DNA of 64,000 bases from Pachyseris speciosa (taxonomy: Eukaryota > Cnidaria > Anthozoa > Scleractinia > Pachyseridae). The position numbers were made by a program, and so were the translations under genes. The notes under the pieces are model-generated. The model saw only the letters and a program-made list of their open reading frames with translations. It was not told the DNA's origin and ran no database searches. Every line of letters begins with the position of its first letter. Position 1 is the first letter of the stretch. This document shows, piece after piece, positions 40,967 to 51,392 of the stretch. The stretch spans positions 81,577 through 145,576 of the forward strand of contig JAEMWC010001505.1 of the NCBI GenBank assembly GCA_016490735.1, written 5' to 3'.

Positions 40967-42624
40967 CTAGTCTGAGTCCGAGTCGATGATTACACGTCTT
41001 TTCCTCCGTTTTGGGCTACGCGAGGAATCTACAATAGGTGCGTCGTTGTTTGTGTTGAACACGCACTGATTGAACACTTGAAAAGGCGCTTGTTGGAGAT
41101 GTTTCATCGCCGTTGTGACAGAATGATGGTGTGAAGAGAGGAAGCATATTGCTTGACACATACGGATTGGCGGGGATGTTCTCCATAGAACTACTGGCCC
41201 TGAACGAGTGGAAGAACTAGTTGTTGGCGACCTTTGAACTGGACCTGACGAAGTGCATACCCACTTGCTATGTGAAACAATTGAATTCGTTTGCTCTCCG
41301 TTGTTTGTCGTATTCATCTAGCGAGGACTCTCTGGCATGCCCTGTAACAAGGATTATTTTATGGCGTGGTTGGCCAGCTTCTTTCAATTTCACAACGGCC
41401 GTTTTTCTTGTGGAATGGTTTGTTATTTTCTTTGCACACTCCCCTGGTACACAACTTGTGACTGATTTCATTATTTGGCCGATTCGATGTTCTCTCATTC
41501 TTGATTTGGCGTCCAAATATTTGTGGCGGGCCTAGGAATAATTGCCAAGTACAAGAGACCAGAATTCCTCATTGGTTCGGGTGGACGTGCAAGCCATTCT
41601 TCAAAAAGTCGAACGGGATCTCTTTCACCACTGACGGTAGACCACATTTTGCTGTGGAGAAAATCGGGTTTTGTTTCTCAATCCATCTTGTCTGGTCCTT
41701 GAAACTGGACAACTTTGCTACCATCTGCCCGTTGCAAAATGAAACAATCTTCAACGTACACGTTGTAGTGATATTGGCGACCTCTGAAACCCAAGTGCTC
41801 TGCCAGATTCTAAAAATTGGCATTTGTTAGGGAAACACCATTGTGACTTTCTAATTTTCCTTCGCTCCAAAATATTTCTTCGTCTGCTGGAGTGTACGGC
41901 TGAGCTCCGTGGGGCCATTTTCCTTTGCCTTGGTATCTGAGACATTTTGCTCTGAGTCTCTTGAGACTTTCTGAACTCTCGCCCGTTGAAGACGGATGCC
42001 GAATAATTTTTCTGGCGAAGATACCTATCGAGTGATTCTTGCATAACGCGCAGCTTGTCTGGCTCGTATTCTGACCCGTCTTTTTTTTCTGACTTCAGCG
42101 TAGAATTTTGTCAGAATTTCATCCAAAATTTGTGGGGTGAAGCTCTCCATTTTATCATCGATATTTCGAGCAAGGCACCATTTTTGCCACACTGTCAACC
42201 ATGTTTGTGTTGTTTGCTTCGTGTTTTTGCTTGCAGCGGACTCATTTATCTCCATTATTTTGTCGTTTGAAACAACTGGAAAATGGGATTGGTCTTCTTG
42301 TCACAGTTGTGAGGATGTACTGGAAACACTTTCAACGGGAGTGGAATGTTACTGTTGCAATTCTTCAGAATGGATTTGGGATTCCGTTCGTTGCATTTCA
42401 GCGGATATTAATGATGTTTCGGTCATTGCAGACTGTGTCTCTTCTAAAGTAGACAATTCTACTGACAAACTATCGTCAGTTTGCTCCAGAAACTGTGGAA
42501 ATATTACACAAAATTGGGGAAAATATCCCCGGTAGAAACTTTGTCTAAAGTAAAAAATGCCTCCGTTTTGAAAATACCCCAGTACTGTAGGGAGAGTGGT
42601 TGTTGCTATGGTTATTGTAATCAA
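40967..42624 (-). pseudogene. Crypton-type tyrosine recombinase, decayed
   Basis: Read in order on the minus strand. The N-terminal region is 42,624-42,349. A core-binding helical domain (42,255: TWLTVWQKWCLARNI, DEILTKFYAEVRKK) follows, then LDRYLRQKNYSASVF (42,030), then the catalytic domain. The C-terminal catalytic motifs are clear in 41,516-41,268: KKITNHSTRKTAVVKLKEAG (the H-x-x-R motif) and ILVTGHARESSLDEYDKQ (H/G then Tyr nucleophile context). The tail, ending KRRKRRVIIDSDSD (stop at 40,967), is also found in this family. At least three frame changes. Cryptons integrate through a tyrosine recombinase and have no TIRs, consistent with none being visible. Confidence 0.7.
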
Positions 42625-42639
42625 TTCTGTGATTGGTGG

Positions 42640-43260
42640 ATTTAGCTAAGCGCTGTTAGGTCCTCTTAGCATGATTGGCTGATGTAACTGTCCGATTACA
42701 ACTCTAAAGAAAAATATAGTGAGAAATATAGCAGCTAATGTACCAATACAGTTTTTAGAAAACACGATGCAGAAAATAGGTAATTCAGTGCAGAAAAAGG
42801 TAATGCAGTGCAAAAAAGAAAAAAAAACTGAGGATTCTGATTGGTTGATAAACAATGGCACTGTAATTGAGCCAATCAAACGCGGCCTCTGAATGGCCCA
42901 AAAAGTTCAATTACATCGATGAGCTGCGAGCAAAGACAATGTTGTTTAGAGCAGGTTTTCTTTCGCAACCGCAACAAGAAAAGAGCTGAAAAACAGCTCT
43001 GAAAACGAAGACAGTGCGAAAAGCACTGTTTTTTGGCTGTCTGTTTGAAAAAAAGTGATGTCTAGAGAAGGGAAGTGCCGACAAAATCGAAAATTATAAG
43101 CCCGTTGGACTTAACACTGCTCAAGCAATTTTACGCCGAGATATCAAAAACAGACAAGGCCAAGATTATAAACCAGAAACAGCGTAGGCAATTATTATAG
43201 CGCTTGATAGACACTTGAAAGCAAAGTAGCCTTATAGCTATAGCCTATAACTGTGCTTAA
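42640..43260 (+). pseudogene. Crypton-like recombinase N-terminal fragment, copy 2
   Basis: Inverted counterpart of 30,960-31,545. On the plus strand, ELKNSSENEDSAKSTVFWLS can be read, and across a frame change DKIENYKPVGLNT. Shared 5' sequence includes AACACGATGCAGAAAA and GGTAAT-rich repeats. It lies head-to-head with the decayed Crypton gene but belongs to a different copy, because its orientation is opposite. Confidence 0.45.
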
Positions 43261-45690
43261 ACATTTTTTAGCGGAGCACCATGGTTAAGAAAATATGGTA
43301 ACCCATCGATTTGAGAAAATTTGGTTTTGGTCACCGTACGTACGTCGTACGTCCGCCCCTCCATGTGTGCGATGTGAAATGTCGGCCATACTCCAAGTAA
43401 CAGGCTAGTTTACAGTGCACATCTTTGATATTGGACATCCATGTTGTGGCAAATTGACACCTGTCAAAACAAAGTATCTGCTGACCAGTATTACGTGACC
43501 ATATCGCCGGCTCAATTTAAGACCTCATCGAGGTCAGCTGTTTTTTTTTTTAAGTTGACCGCTGACCAGGTACTGGTTTTCGATTGTATCGCAGGCTCAA
43601 GCCAGGTGTGGGACACCCAAACCAAAACGAGGCTTAAGTTTTCGCGCGCTTACTGTGGCTCGAGATTTCACATTCAGTTGGTTTCTTCATTTTGAGCAAA
43701 ACAACTTCATCTTCGAAGTTTAACATCTGTCTTTTAATTCGCGTGGAAGAAGTTCTTTCTTTGGACAAACCGCTTGCTAGTTTTGCGGGTGCGTGTTTTT
43801 ACTAAGGTGGATACGTATTTTCAAGTGGTCCAAACCCGCTCTACAACAGAGGACAGTGAGGTCAATTAAATAAATTGAAGCTTAACATTTGGTTCAATAC
43901 AATTCTTCAGGAATGAAAATTGTATTTTTCGCTCGAGTGGATATAAATAACAATCATCTCTACTCGTTTTGGACGTGAAGAAAAGTTGAATTGTTTGTTT
44001 GTTTTGCTGCTTTGCTTGCAACCGAAGCAGTGGTTTTACTCCGCTTGGCTGACTGTTTGTTTTTCGCCTTATTGCCTCTTATGATATTAAGAGTGAATTT
44101 CACTAATTGTCAAACATACGGCGGCAGAAGTCGAAAATCGATATATCTCCTTTCTCGTCCGCAAATAGCCCTTAGGCAGATATGAACTGTGATGCAGTTT
44201 TTTTTCCGCTTGAAACGTTTTAAATTCGAGAAAAGAGAGAAAAATGAATTTCTCCCCGACGATCGCCAAATGCGTAGAACGCAAAGACTGAAAATTAGAC
44301 ATCTAAACTTAATTTGCGTTCGCGTGTAAAGGAGATCCAGAACTTCTCGATAATTTTCCTTGAAAGACAAAGTATTAAGCTATCAAAAACAGGTTATAAC
44401 TCGACTCAAGCGTCATTCGAGAAAAAAAAAAGCACAGATGTTGAAAACATCCCTTTCAGATACTTGGTCAAATTCCTTATTTAGGAATAAAATTCGTCGG
44501 CATTTTTCGGCATGTCCCATAACTCCAAATTTCTTTACAATTCGTCATTGGAAGCTTTTTATGTTGTTGTAAAACATGTATCAAAATCATCTTGGGTTAT
44601 TCTTTGAGTGGGTTTTGAGGCGCTGCTGAAATTAACCTGATTTTATCGAAAATATCACCGAAAGTAAACAATGGACTGCTGCGTGTTAGTCTGAGCGCAA
44701 GCGGTATAAGCGCGTTTAAAACCCGTGTATTATCAGTTCTTTGTACTGATAAACAAGCTGCTTTCTCCCACTTATAATACGTAGGTAAAAAAAATCAAGT
44801 CTTGACCCCCGAGTAACTTTATTTAATCGGAATCAGTTTTTCTGCTTCGAATTCTCCGCCAGATGTTTGTGACGAGATGTCAATTTCACATCGAATGAAG
44901 AAACAGGAAGTCAATATAAGCTTACTATGCTACACTGCCTCCCAGTATTAAATTTGAGATAACACATCGCTGAAAGAGATATTTATTGAATCAAAGCATA
45001 TATAAAACACATTTTTTATGTTAACCTATCGGGTACTGAGGAAATTATTGGAAGTATCAGGTCATGGGTTGGCATTTCCTCTGAACCGTCTTCATCCTCA
45101 AATCACGTCTTGTCTCTTGAAATCACGGCATTTTTTCTCAAACAAGGAAATACCTAGCATATGAAATTGAGGTTTGATTGAAGAAAACTATTTCAGGACT
45201 ATACTGGTTAGATGTGATAAAAAAACGTTCTTTGAGAAATAGTAATTTTCACTTTTATTTTATTTGCAATTCACGCTTTCGTTTAATGAATCATTCCCGT
45301 GGACTTTCAAAACTGTGTTCTTATTTTATTGGCCTCTTAGCGAAAACGTAGGTTCCTAAATAAATGAAACTTCATAGGGAAAGAAACCCACGCGATAGAG
45401 AATAAAATTTACTACTGTTCTTGGAGAAATCGGCACTTTGCTAAAATCGGGAATACCGGAATGAAAGTACTGGAACAGAACAACCGGAACAGCCGGAACA
45501 AAACCAGCAGAACAATCAAAATCACTGGAACGGAGCTATCGGAACCATCACAGGATTGTAGATATAACAGAGAGAATTTTAGCCTTACCGTTTCCTCCTA
45601 CATGGCCAGTTCTCATTCAGCAGCGTGGGAAATGGTGGGAAATACAAATCATGTGGGCAACGAGAAGGGTGTAGGAGGGGAGGGAGGAGT
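43261..45690. other. Repetitive intergenic DNA, no gene recognised
   Basis: Frames up to about 86 codons with random-looking composition. A GGAACAGCCGGAAC-type degenerate repeat lies at 45,470-45,550. No TIR pair was traced. Confidence 0.4.
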
Positions 45691-45768
45691 GATTGATTGA
45701 TTGATTTACTTACTTACTTATTTATTTATTTATTTGTTTATTTATTTATTTATTTATTTATTTATACA
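45691..45768. repeat. GATT/ACTT/ATTT microsatellite
   Basis: Consecutive tetramer runs (GATT, then ACTT, then ATTT). The open plus-strand frame through it is repeat-derived. Confidence 0.85.
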
Positions 45769-45915
45769 AGGTGCTCAGTTTGATTTCGTTTCGTGGTTCG
45801 TTTCGTTCCGTTCAGGTGGTTTCGGTTGTTTCAGTGGTTCCGTTCCAGTGGAAAAAATCAGCTTTAAATTTGTCATAACAAGTGGCATCGCATATAAACC
45901 ATGCTCAGTCATGTC

Positions 45916-47673
45916 TTACTTCTTACAGGAACAATGCTTTGAAAAAGAAACCAAAAGATCCACATATGGCTTCTTTCGTCTCACCTTTACATGGCTTGTG
46001 TCAATTTCAAAATAACTGCAAATATCTTTCAGCATTTGAATGGAAAAAGAAGAGAGCTTCGAGGAACTGATGAGTTCAGATATGTTATAACAGTCATAAA
46101 CTATTGGATGCTTTAAAGACACTTCAAGCATAACTGCAGTAGTGAGCTCTTGAAGTACACTCTCCCTTTCTGCGCAATCTGCCGCTTCTTCGTCACTATC
46201 ACTTGTTACATCTGGTAAGCGCCGCTTGGCTGCTAGTTGACTAAAAAGCTTGCTACCTGCTGGGAAGTTAGAAAATCTGCTCTTGTGAACAAACGATTTC
46301 CCTCAGTGTCCCTGGCTGTCATCATAACCCTTGCAACAGAGTCCGGATCCCCTTTTTGTCTCGAGGTTTCACCAAGATCCAATTTCTTTGTTAAGTAATT
46401 TTTTTGATTTTTTTGATTAGGTGGTTTTTTAACTTGTGATGACCTCAATGCCCACCCCATGGGGAGGATCAGGCTTTCCACCGATCGCACTTTGGATACT
46501 TCTGTCGGAATATTTGGAACACTACTGGACTGCACTTCCAGTCTCTTGGAATAACCAACGATGGCTCTGTCAAGGAGACCCTCGTTCTCAATAGCAACGT
46601 GATGTCTTCCACAGTCGAGGTGCCTTTGAAGCGATGAGAAACGTTGGTAATGTTTCATGCAGCCTTCTTCGGGACAGTAAAAGAGGCTAGCACTTGATTT
46701 ACCAGAGGAGGTTTCGTCAGGGCTTGGTGAATCGCTGGGTCCACTTGTATTTGCTTGTTTCGGAGGGATCTTTGCCTTCTTGGCTGCAATTGGTTTAAAC
46801 TTAGCATTTTCAACGGCTGACAGCCTTGGAACTGCCATATTTTGTTGGACGACAAGTTTTTCCCACTGAATCAACTTTCCAGGACCAATGTCATACGCTT
46901 TGCAAACGCGCAACCCTTCGTCAACATACTCTACGTTTGAAATAGTGCTCACATCTTCTAACCGGATAGCGGGAAATGCAGAAGCCTCTGGGGGCCCTGA
47001 AACGGTAACGTTAACAGATGGTAATCCACCCGATGAAAGGCTGGCATCCTTCATTTCCTCTGCACTTTCAATATTGTTCCCTGAATTGAGATAGATCTTC
47101 ATCTGTGACTTGATGGTGAAGGCTTTCCTGTCACACGCGCCTTTACCTGCCTGTGAATCACAGAAATCCATCCGCCTGACTGAAATACCGTATTGTTGGC
47201 TCATAAGTTTTGTTCCAACAATTGTTGTACCACAGTGGTGACACCCGGCGTTGTCTTGCCAGTAGTAGATGTTTTCAAGTTGAGGCTGGGATTCTTTCAG
47301 CTGTTGCACCACATCTGACGCCGTACAGCTATCCTGACTGCAACTGCGGAACACATTAACAAACGTCATCATCTGAAGTTTGCGGTCATCTTCTCTTCTA
47401 ATGACTACAGTTAGGTGCTTTTACGAACCAATCCTTCTGGCTCTCTCTAAATTTTCGGGGAAGAAATTTCATCGCCCAGTCCTGGACTAGAAGAACGGAC
47501 GTGCTGTCCAATGCATTCATTATGTCCAATCTTGCTTCATCTTGATTGATTGACCGCAGCAGATGCGCTTTCCATCCCAAAATGTCTTGCTTAGCCTTTC
47601 CGATTACAAAACGGAGCTCTTCTTTCACTTCATCTGTAGTCAGCGCCTCAACTGCGGCCTCGATGTCATCCAT
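45916..47673 (-). pseudogene. Transposase-like protein with C2H2 finger, frameshifted
   Basis: Three consecutive minus-strand frames. Part 1 (47,673-47,398) has VLLVQDWAMKFLPRKFRESQ. Part 2 (47,372-46,233, 379 residues) starts with NVFRSCSQD, then IYYWQDNAGCHHCGTT, MDFCDSQAGKGACDRKAF and a C2H2 finger FYCPEEGCMKHYQRFSSLQR ending LDCGRHH. Part 3 (to 45,916) reads SQLAAKRRLPDVTSDSDEEA onward. Acidic residues in the contexts VQDWAM, WQDNAG and DFCDSQ have RNase H/DDE-like spacing, so a domesticated or multi-copy transposase is plausible; this is inference. Breaks lie at about 47,385 and 46,245. Confidence 0.55.
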
Positions 47674-48031
47674 CGTCTTCGTAAGATCATCAAATTTGTC
47701 GCAATAGGTTTTGTGCTCGTGTGAACGTTGGGACTGATAATCGCGGTCGGTAGGGTCGCTTAGTGCGTAGACGCGACAGTGATCAGGGACATGTGAGCTC
47801 TTTGAGACATGAACCTGTAAAGGGAAACAAAGACAATGACCTTTGGCAGCTAACGGTCACATGGTACAAATTCTACTATGGCGCTGCGCACAGGAAAATC
47901 GAAGTTAAGCGATCTCAACCAGTCATGTATGACTTTTGTTTGCTTCGAATGGCCGGGTGCGTAGCTTACTCTTCAGATTAATTTCTGTTTTTCAAGAATC
48001 TGCCCAGTCCTCCTCATTCTTCACGTTCGAA
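47674..48031. other. Intergenic interval before element B
   Basis: No gene recognised; ends at the perfect hairpin that may be an element terminus. Confidence 0.4.
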
Positions 48032-48103
48032 AGTAGTATATGCGGCGTCTGACAAATACCACCTCGCCACGAGGGTTATTTGTCAGACGCCGCATATACT
48101 ACT
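48032..48103. repeat. Perfect 27-bp inverted repeat (hairpin), begins AGT, ends ACT
   Basis: The arms 48,032-48,058 and 48,077-48,103 are exact complements (AGTAGTATATGCGGCGTCTG followed by ACAAATA). The 18-nt centre can pair further (CCTCG with CGAGG). AGT...ACT ends are typical of Polinton termini. It may be the left end of element B or an independent small element. Confidence 0.85.
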
Positions 48104-48382
48104 AGGTTGAACAACCCCGCACCACCCCGCACCAACCACCACCGCGCGGGCAATTAGAGAGAGGCGGGTGCATGGTAACCACGATGGAAAACAAACCTCA
48201 GAGAGGGCTAACCGTCAGCAACAGGGTGCGGGGTATAGGAGAAAGGGAGGGGGTGGGGGTATCCACGAGCCATCAGCAAGCGAAAAAGTCACGGAAAGAG
48301 CGCCAGCCGCAAAAAGCGGACCACACCACCCCCTCCTAACAAACCCCCCACCGCAGCCGGCAAGAAATGAAGGAAGAAATCA

Positions 48383-48406
48383 GACAGACAGACAGACAGA
48401 CAGACA
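48383..48406. repeat. CAGA/GACA tetramer microsatellite
   Basis: Six tandem copies of CAGA at the 3' end of the minus-strand LINE fragment, probably its tail. Confidence 0.85.
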
Positions 48407-48975
48407 TGTTTTTATTTGGAGTCTTATACAATATATAGTACATTGACTACGAATTCCAAATAACTAAAAGTTACAAACAACAAAAATTGTTACTTAATTA
48501 ATTATTAATTAAGTTGTTAATTGGTTAAGTGCTAGAGTATTTACTTTTTGCGGTCTTCCTCTATCCTTTTTTCAAAGCATTCGAATATATGTTTTGCTAT
48601 TAGCTTTTGTATTTTAGCATTTCCGCTAGGGGGGTTTATTAGAAACATGAATATTTTATTAGGTGACATTCTGCTTATTTTTATTCCACATTCTTTTTCC
48701 AAATAATTAAGTAACGAACGTCTTTTTTCCTGGTAAGCAGGGCATATATTTAGAAATTGGTATTCGTCCTCCATTTCTATTTTACAAATTGGGCAAATTC
48801 TTTCTGCAGGTTTCTTAAATGGTCTCAAATAACGTCCTGTCTCTATGGCTAATTTGTGGTTGCTAAGACGCAGTTTTGTTAGAGCTATTCTGTGTCGTAT
48901 ATTGGTAACCTGATGTAGATAGTCTTCACATTTGTAATTGTCTATCGTTTTGAATAACCGATAGGTTCTCATTTT
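48407..48975 (-). mobile_element. 5'-truncated LINE (RT C-terminal region)
   Basis: The 143-residue frame 48,972-48,541 has HQVTNIRHRIALTKLRLSNH, KLAIETGRYLRPFKKP and a Cys cluster (ICPICKIEMEDEYQFLNICP) followed by acidic/basic helices. This is the C-terminal zinc-knuckle-like end of non-LTR ORF2 proteins. The same GAGAGAGGGGTG-type sequence lies on both sides (48,150 and 49,340), suggesting the LINE split a preexisting block. Confidence 0.65.
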
Positions 48976-49370
48976 GTTGATTTGGTTAGCATCTTTTCAC
49001 CTCCCCCCTCCACACCCCCCGCTCTCTCTTAACCCCTCCAACCACAACTGGCACGTTTTCCTCCACAACGCTCAGTGACACCACCTCGTGAGGAGGAAAA
49101 CCCCAACCATGCGCGCTACATGCTTCCTGAAGACTTCAGTTCTTTTCGGTGCTTCAAACGCACTGGTTGTAATGCGGATTATAGTTGTCTCAGAACCGGA
49201 GCCCCGACCCCTTTTCGGTTGGTATGGAAGATTCCCGCGCTTGGGTGTGGGATGAATGGTTTGGAGTTTTGGATGCAGCAAGAGTGGGTGATGTAGAGTA
49301 GACATATAGTTATGACCCGAGAGAGAAGTGACACCGGCTAATTAGAGAGAGGGGTGTGTGGGGTTGAGCG
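48976..49370. other. GC-rich interval before the first element B ORF
   Basis: No coding frame recognised. AATTAGAGAGAGG-type motif shared with 48,149, before the LINE. It may be subterminal sequence of element B. Confidence 0.35.
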
Positions 49371-49664
49371 ATGGAAGATTGGCTGAAACGAACGTACCAT
49401 AAGGCACGCGTTGGTCGCGGAAATAGACAAGTGGTTGGCAAAAGAAAACAAGGACTCAATGGATTACGGTCGAATGAGCCACGTGCGCGTCTTCTTGCAA
49501 AACGATATGTCTCCGTGGCAATACCTAATAAAGACCAGGGAAACCCACTTTATTGACGAATGGCGCTCATATCTTACAGGGTTGTCCATACCCTTCCACC
49601 CGACGAAAAGGAGTTCATGAACCAATGGTTGACAGCGGAGGGGTTTTATGACACGGTTTATTAA
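49371..49664 (+). pseudogene. Unrecognised small element B protein, frameshifted
   Basis: Three frames in series: MEDWLKRTYHKA (49,371), then AEIDKWLAKENKDSMDYGRM and RVFLQNDMSPWQYLIKTRET with FIDEWRSYL (49,411-49,580), then PPDEKEFMNQWLTAEGFYDT and a stop near 49,664. Acidic/aromatic composition and Trp periodicity look like real protein. Function unknown. It is the leftmost gene of element B and is transcribed toward the capsid genes. Confidence 0.4.
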
Positions 49665-49684
49665 CCATCTGCGCTGAGATATAA

Positions 49685-49864
49685 ATGGATCTGCTGGTTC
49701 AGATTCGCCACCTCCCACCAGAGCTGCGGAAAAAAGTCCTGGCGCGCTTCTATTGCAGACAACTTCAGGAGCGGAAGGAAACAGGCTGGGCTCAAATTCA
49801 TGAAGAGCTCTTTGCACCTCTTTATCGGTTTATTTATCCTCTCTTTTTCTCCTCCTTTCACTGA
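49685..49864 (+). CDS. 59-residue ORF, unrecognised
   Basis: ATG at 49,685; MDLLVQIRHLPPELRKKVLA, then FYCRQLQERKETGWAQIHEE, TGA at 49,862-49,864. Predicted helical and charged, with GC-rich codons like the neighbouring viral genes; it follows the previous gene by about 20 bp. The LPPEL start resembles short viral accessory proteins, but I cannot name it. Confidence 0.4.
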   Translation: MDLLVQIRHLPPELRKKVLARFYCRQLQERKETGWAQIHEELFAPLYRFIYPLFFSSFH

Positions 49865-49874
49865 AATTAATCAG

Positions 49875-50942
49875 TTTCGACAATCTGGAACTGAAGTATT
49901 TCATCCAGTAATTCATAATTTTCGCACCATCTTTGGTCACCATAATAAAACCTATGTATTTTTTCAAGTAACCTATGAATGAAGGTTTCAAACGCCTTTT
50001 GATAGTCATCTTTGAGAGTTTCTTTTGTCAACAGAAAGGGTGTTTTCTTATTGTCATAATGAAAAGCACTAGGGCGAAAGTCAACCCAATCATGTTTGTT
50101 AAGTTGAGGAGTGTATTTTCTTAAGGTTAATTGAAAATAATTTTTGACTCTTTCACCATTTTTTCCACCATTCTTTCAATTCTGTTGAAAACTTTGAAGC
50201 GCCCATACATCAGGTTTCTGGCCTTGTCAAAGTAGCATTCCTCACAAAATACAAAGGGATGCAGATTTGTTGGACCAGCTTCATCCATCAATCTTATCGC
50301 GGCACTGTGAATTTAGTTTGTGCCCTCACGTTCTATGTTCAAAGGGGTCATTTCAAGATGAAACACATCATTTTTTGTAAAATCACTTGTTGTATTTGAA
50401 TGACTGAAATAACAATCTGCCCCATACTTCATGAAATTCAAGCAAATATGAGCTCATTTTAAATACGTGCTCTATTTTTATTTTTCCAAATGAAAACACA
50501 ACCCTGACCTTATTTGAAGAAAACCTAAAAAAAACACACTATTCATGTAAACACGAAGTTCAAAGGCTTGCCGAAATACATTTGCCAGACAAAGTTTGCA
50601 CGGGAAAACACAATATGTTTGCTCAAAGCCAAACTTTAGTTTATCTGTGAACCTTTCAGAACCCCGCAGCTTCTCCCCAACATCACCATTTCTGAGTATG
50701 CTCAGACTGTCTGGGGCAAGATCTGGTGACTGAAAACTGTGGTCATACAGTTGGTTTTTCAGAAAACTGAGGTAATAGGTTTGAACACCAGCAGATGTGC
50801 CCTGCTGCTTTCTTTCTTTCAGATTATTGCAAACACCTTGTGTATGCATTATCTGTCCAACTGTTGCCTCGGCTATCATACCATGCGCCCCTCTCTCTTC
50901 AATTGCCTGTGGGTGCGGCGGGCAATAGCAATAGCACTCCAA
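49875..50942 (-). pseudogene. AT-rich unrecognised ORF, broken
   Basis: Upstream frame 50,942-50,478: SAGVQTYYLSFLKNQLYDHS, RFTDKLKFGFEQTYCVFPCK, and a stop after CFHLEK. Then ICLNFMKYGADCYFSHSNTT, VFHLEMTPLNIEREG, stop, IRLMDEAGPTNLHPFVFCEE with CYFDKARNLMYGRF (50,300-50,180), and finally VDFRPSAFHYDNKKTPFLLT near 50,060. Cys/Phe-rich and well conserved in style. It is AT-rich within a GC-rich element, so it may come from a different donor. No family recognised. Confidence 0.45.
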
Positions 50943-51392
50943 GTCAAACGAATCTCTCGGAAGGTGTCAACCAAATCTCGCCAGAGTTGAGGGAGGCAAC
51001 ACTTCACGCCCCCGTTCAGGCGAAACTTTAGGACAAAAAAAGAGTGGGTTGGGACGAAGTACATCGTTGGCTGTTTCTTTATTCGAAGACGCCCCGTTCT
51101 GTGAAATTGAAAACGGCTACACCCTCATCACCCGCTGTGGGAAATGTCACACTTGCAGGCGCAATGGTTGTTGTTGGGCCTGTTGGTTGAAAAACAGGCA
51201 CCACGTGCTGTGCCAGTGGTATGAAGTTGAGGATATTGAAGAAAAGTGGAGAATGGATTATGTATACCCATTGCGGCCGCATTTTGATCCCACTGTATTA
51301 GGTCGTGGTGTCCCTTGCATGTGAATTTTGCTCGCCCAGAAAGACCCTCGAAGAAATTGTCAAAGAGGAGTTCCGACGAGTCGTAAACGAGC
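50943..51392. other. Gap between the AT-rich ORF and the PLA2-like gene
   Basis: Open frames exist in both strands (51,049-51,324 plus; 51,128-51,409 minus) but none has a clear start, family motif or counterpart. A real gene cannot be excluded. Confidence 0.3.

Noticed and set aside
48168..48446. Plus-strand Arg/Gln-rich ORF before element B
   Set aside because: Runs into the CAGA microsatellite and has no counterpart or start support.
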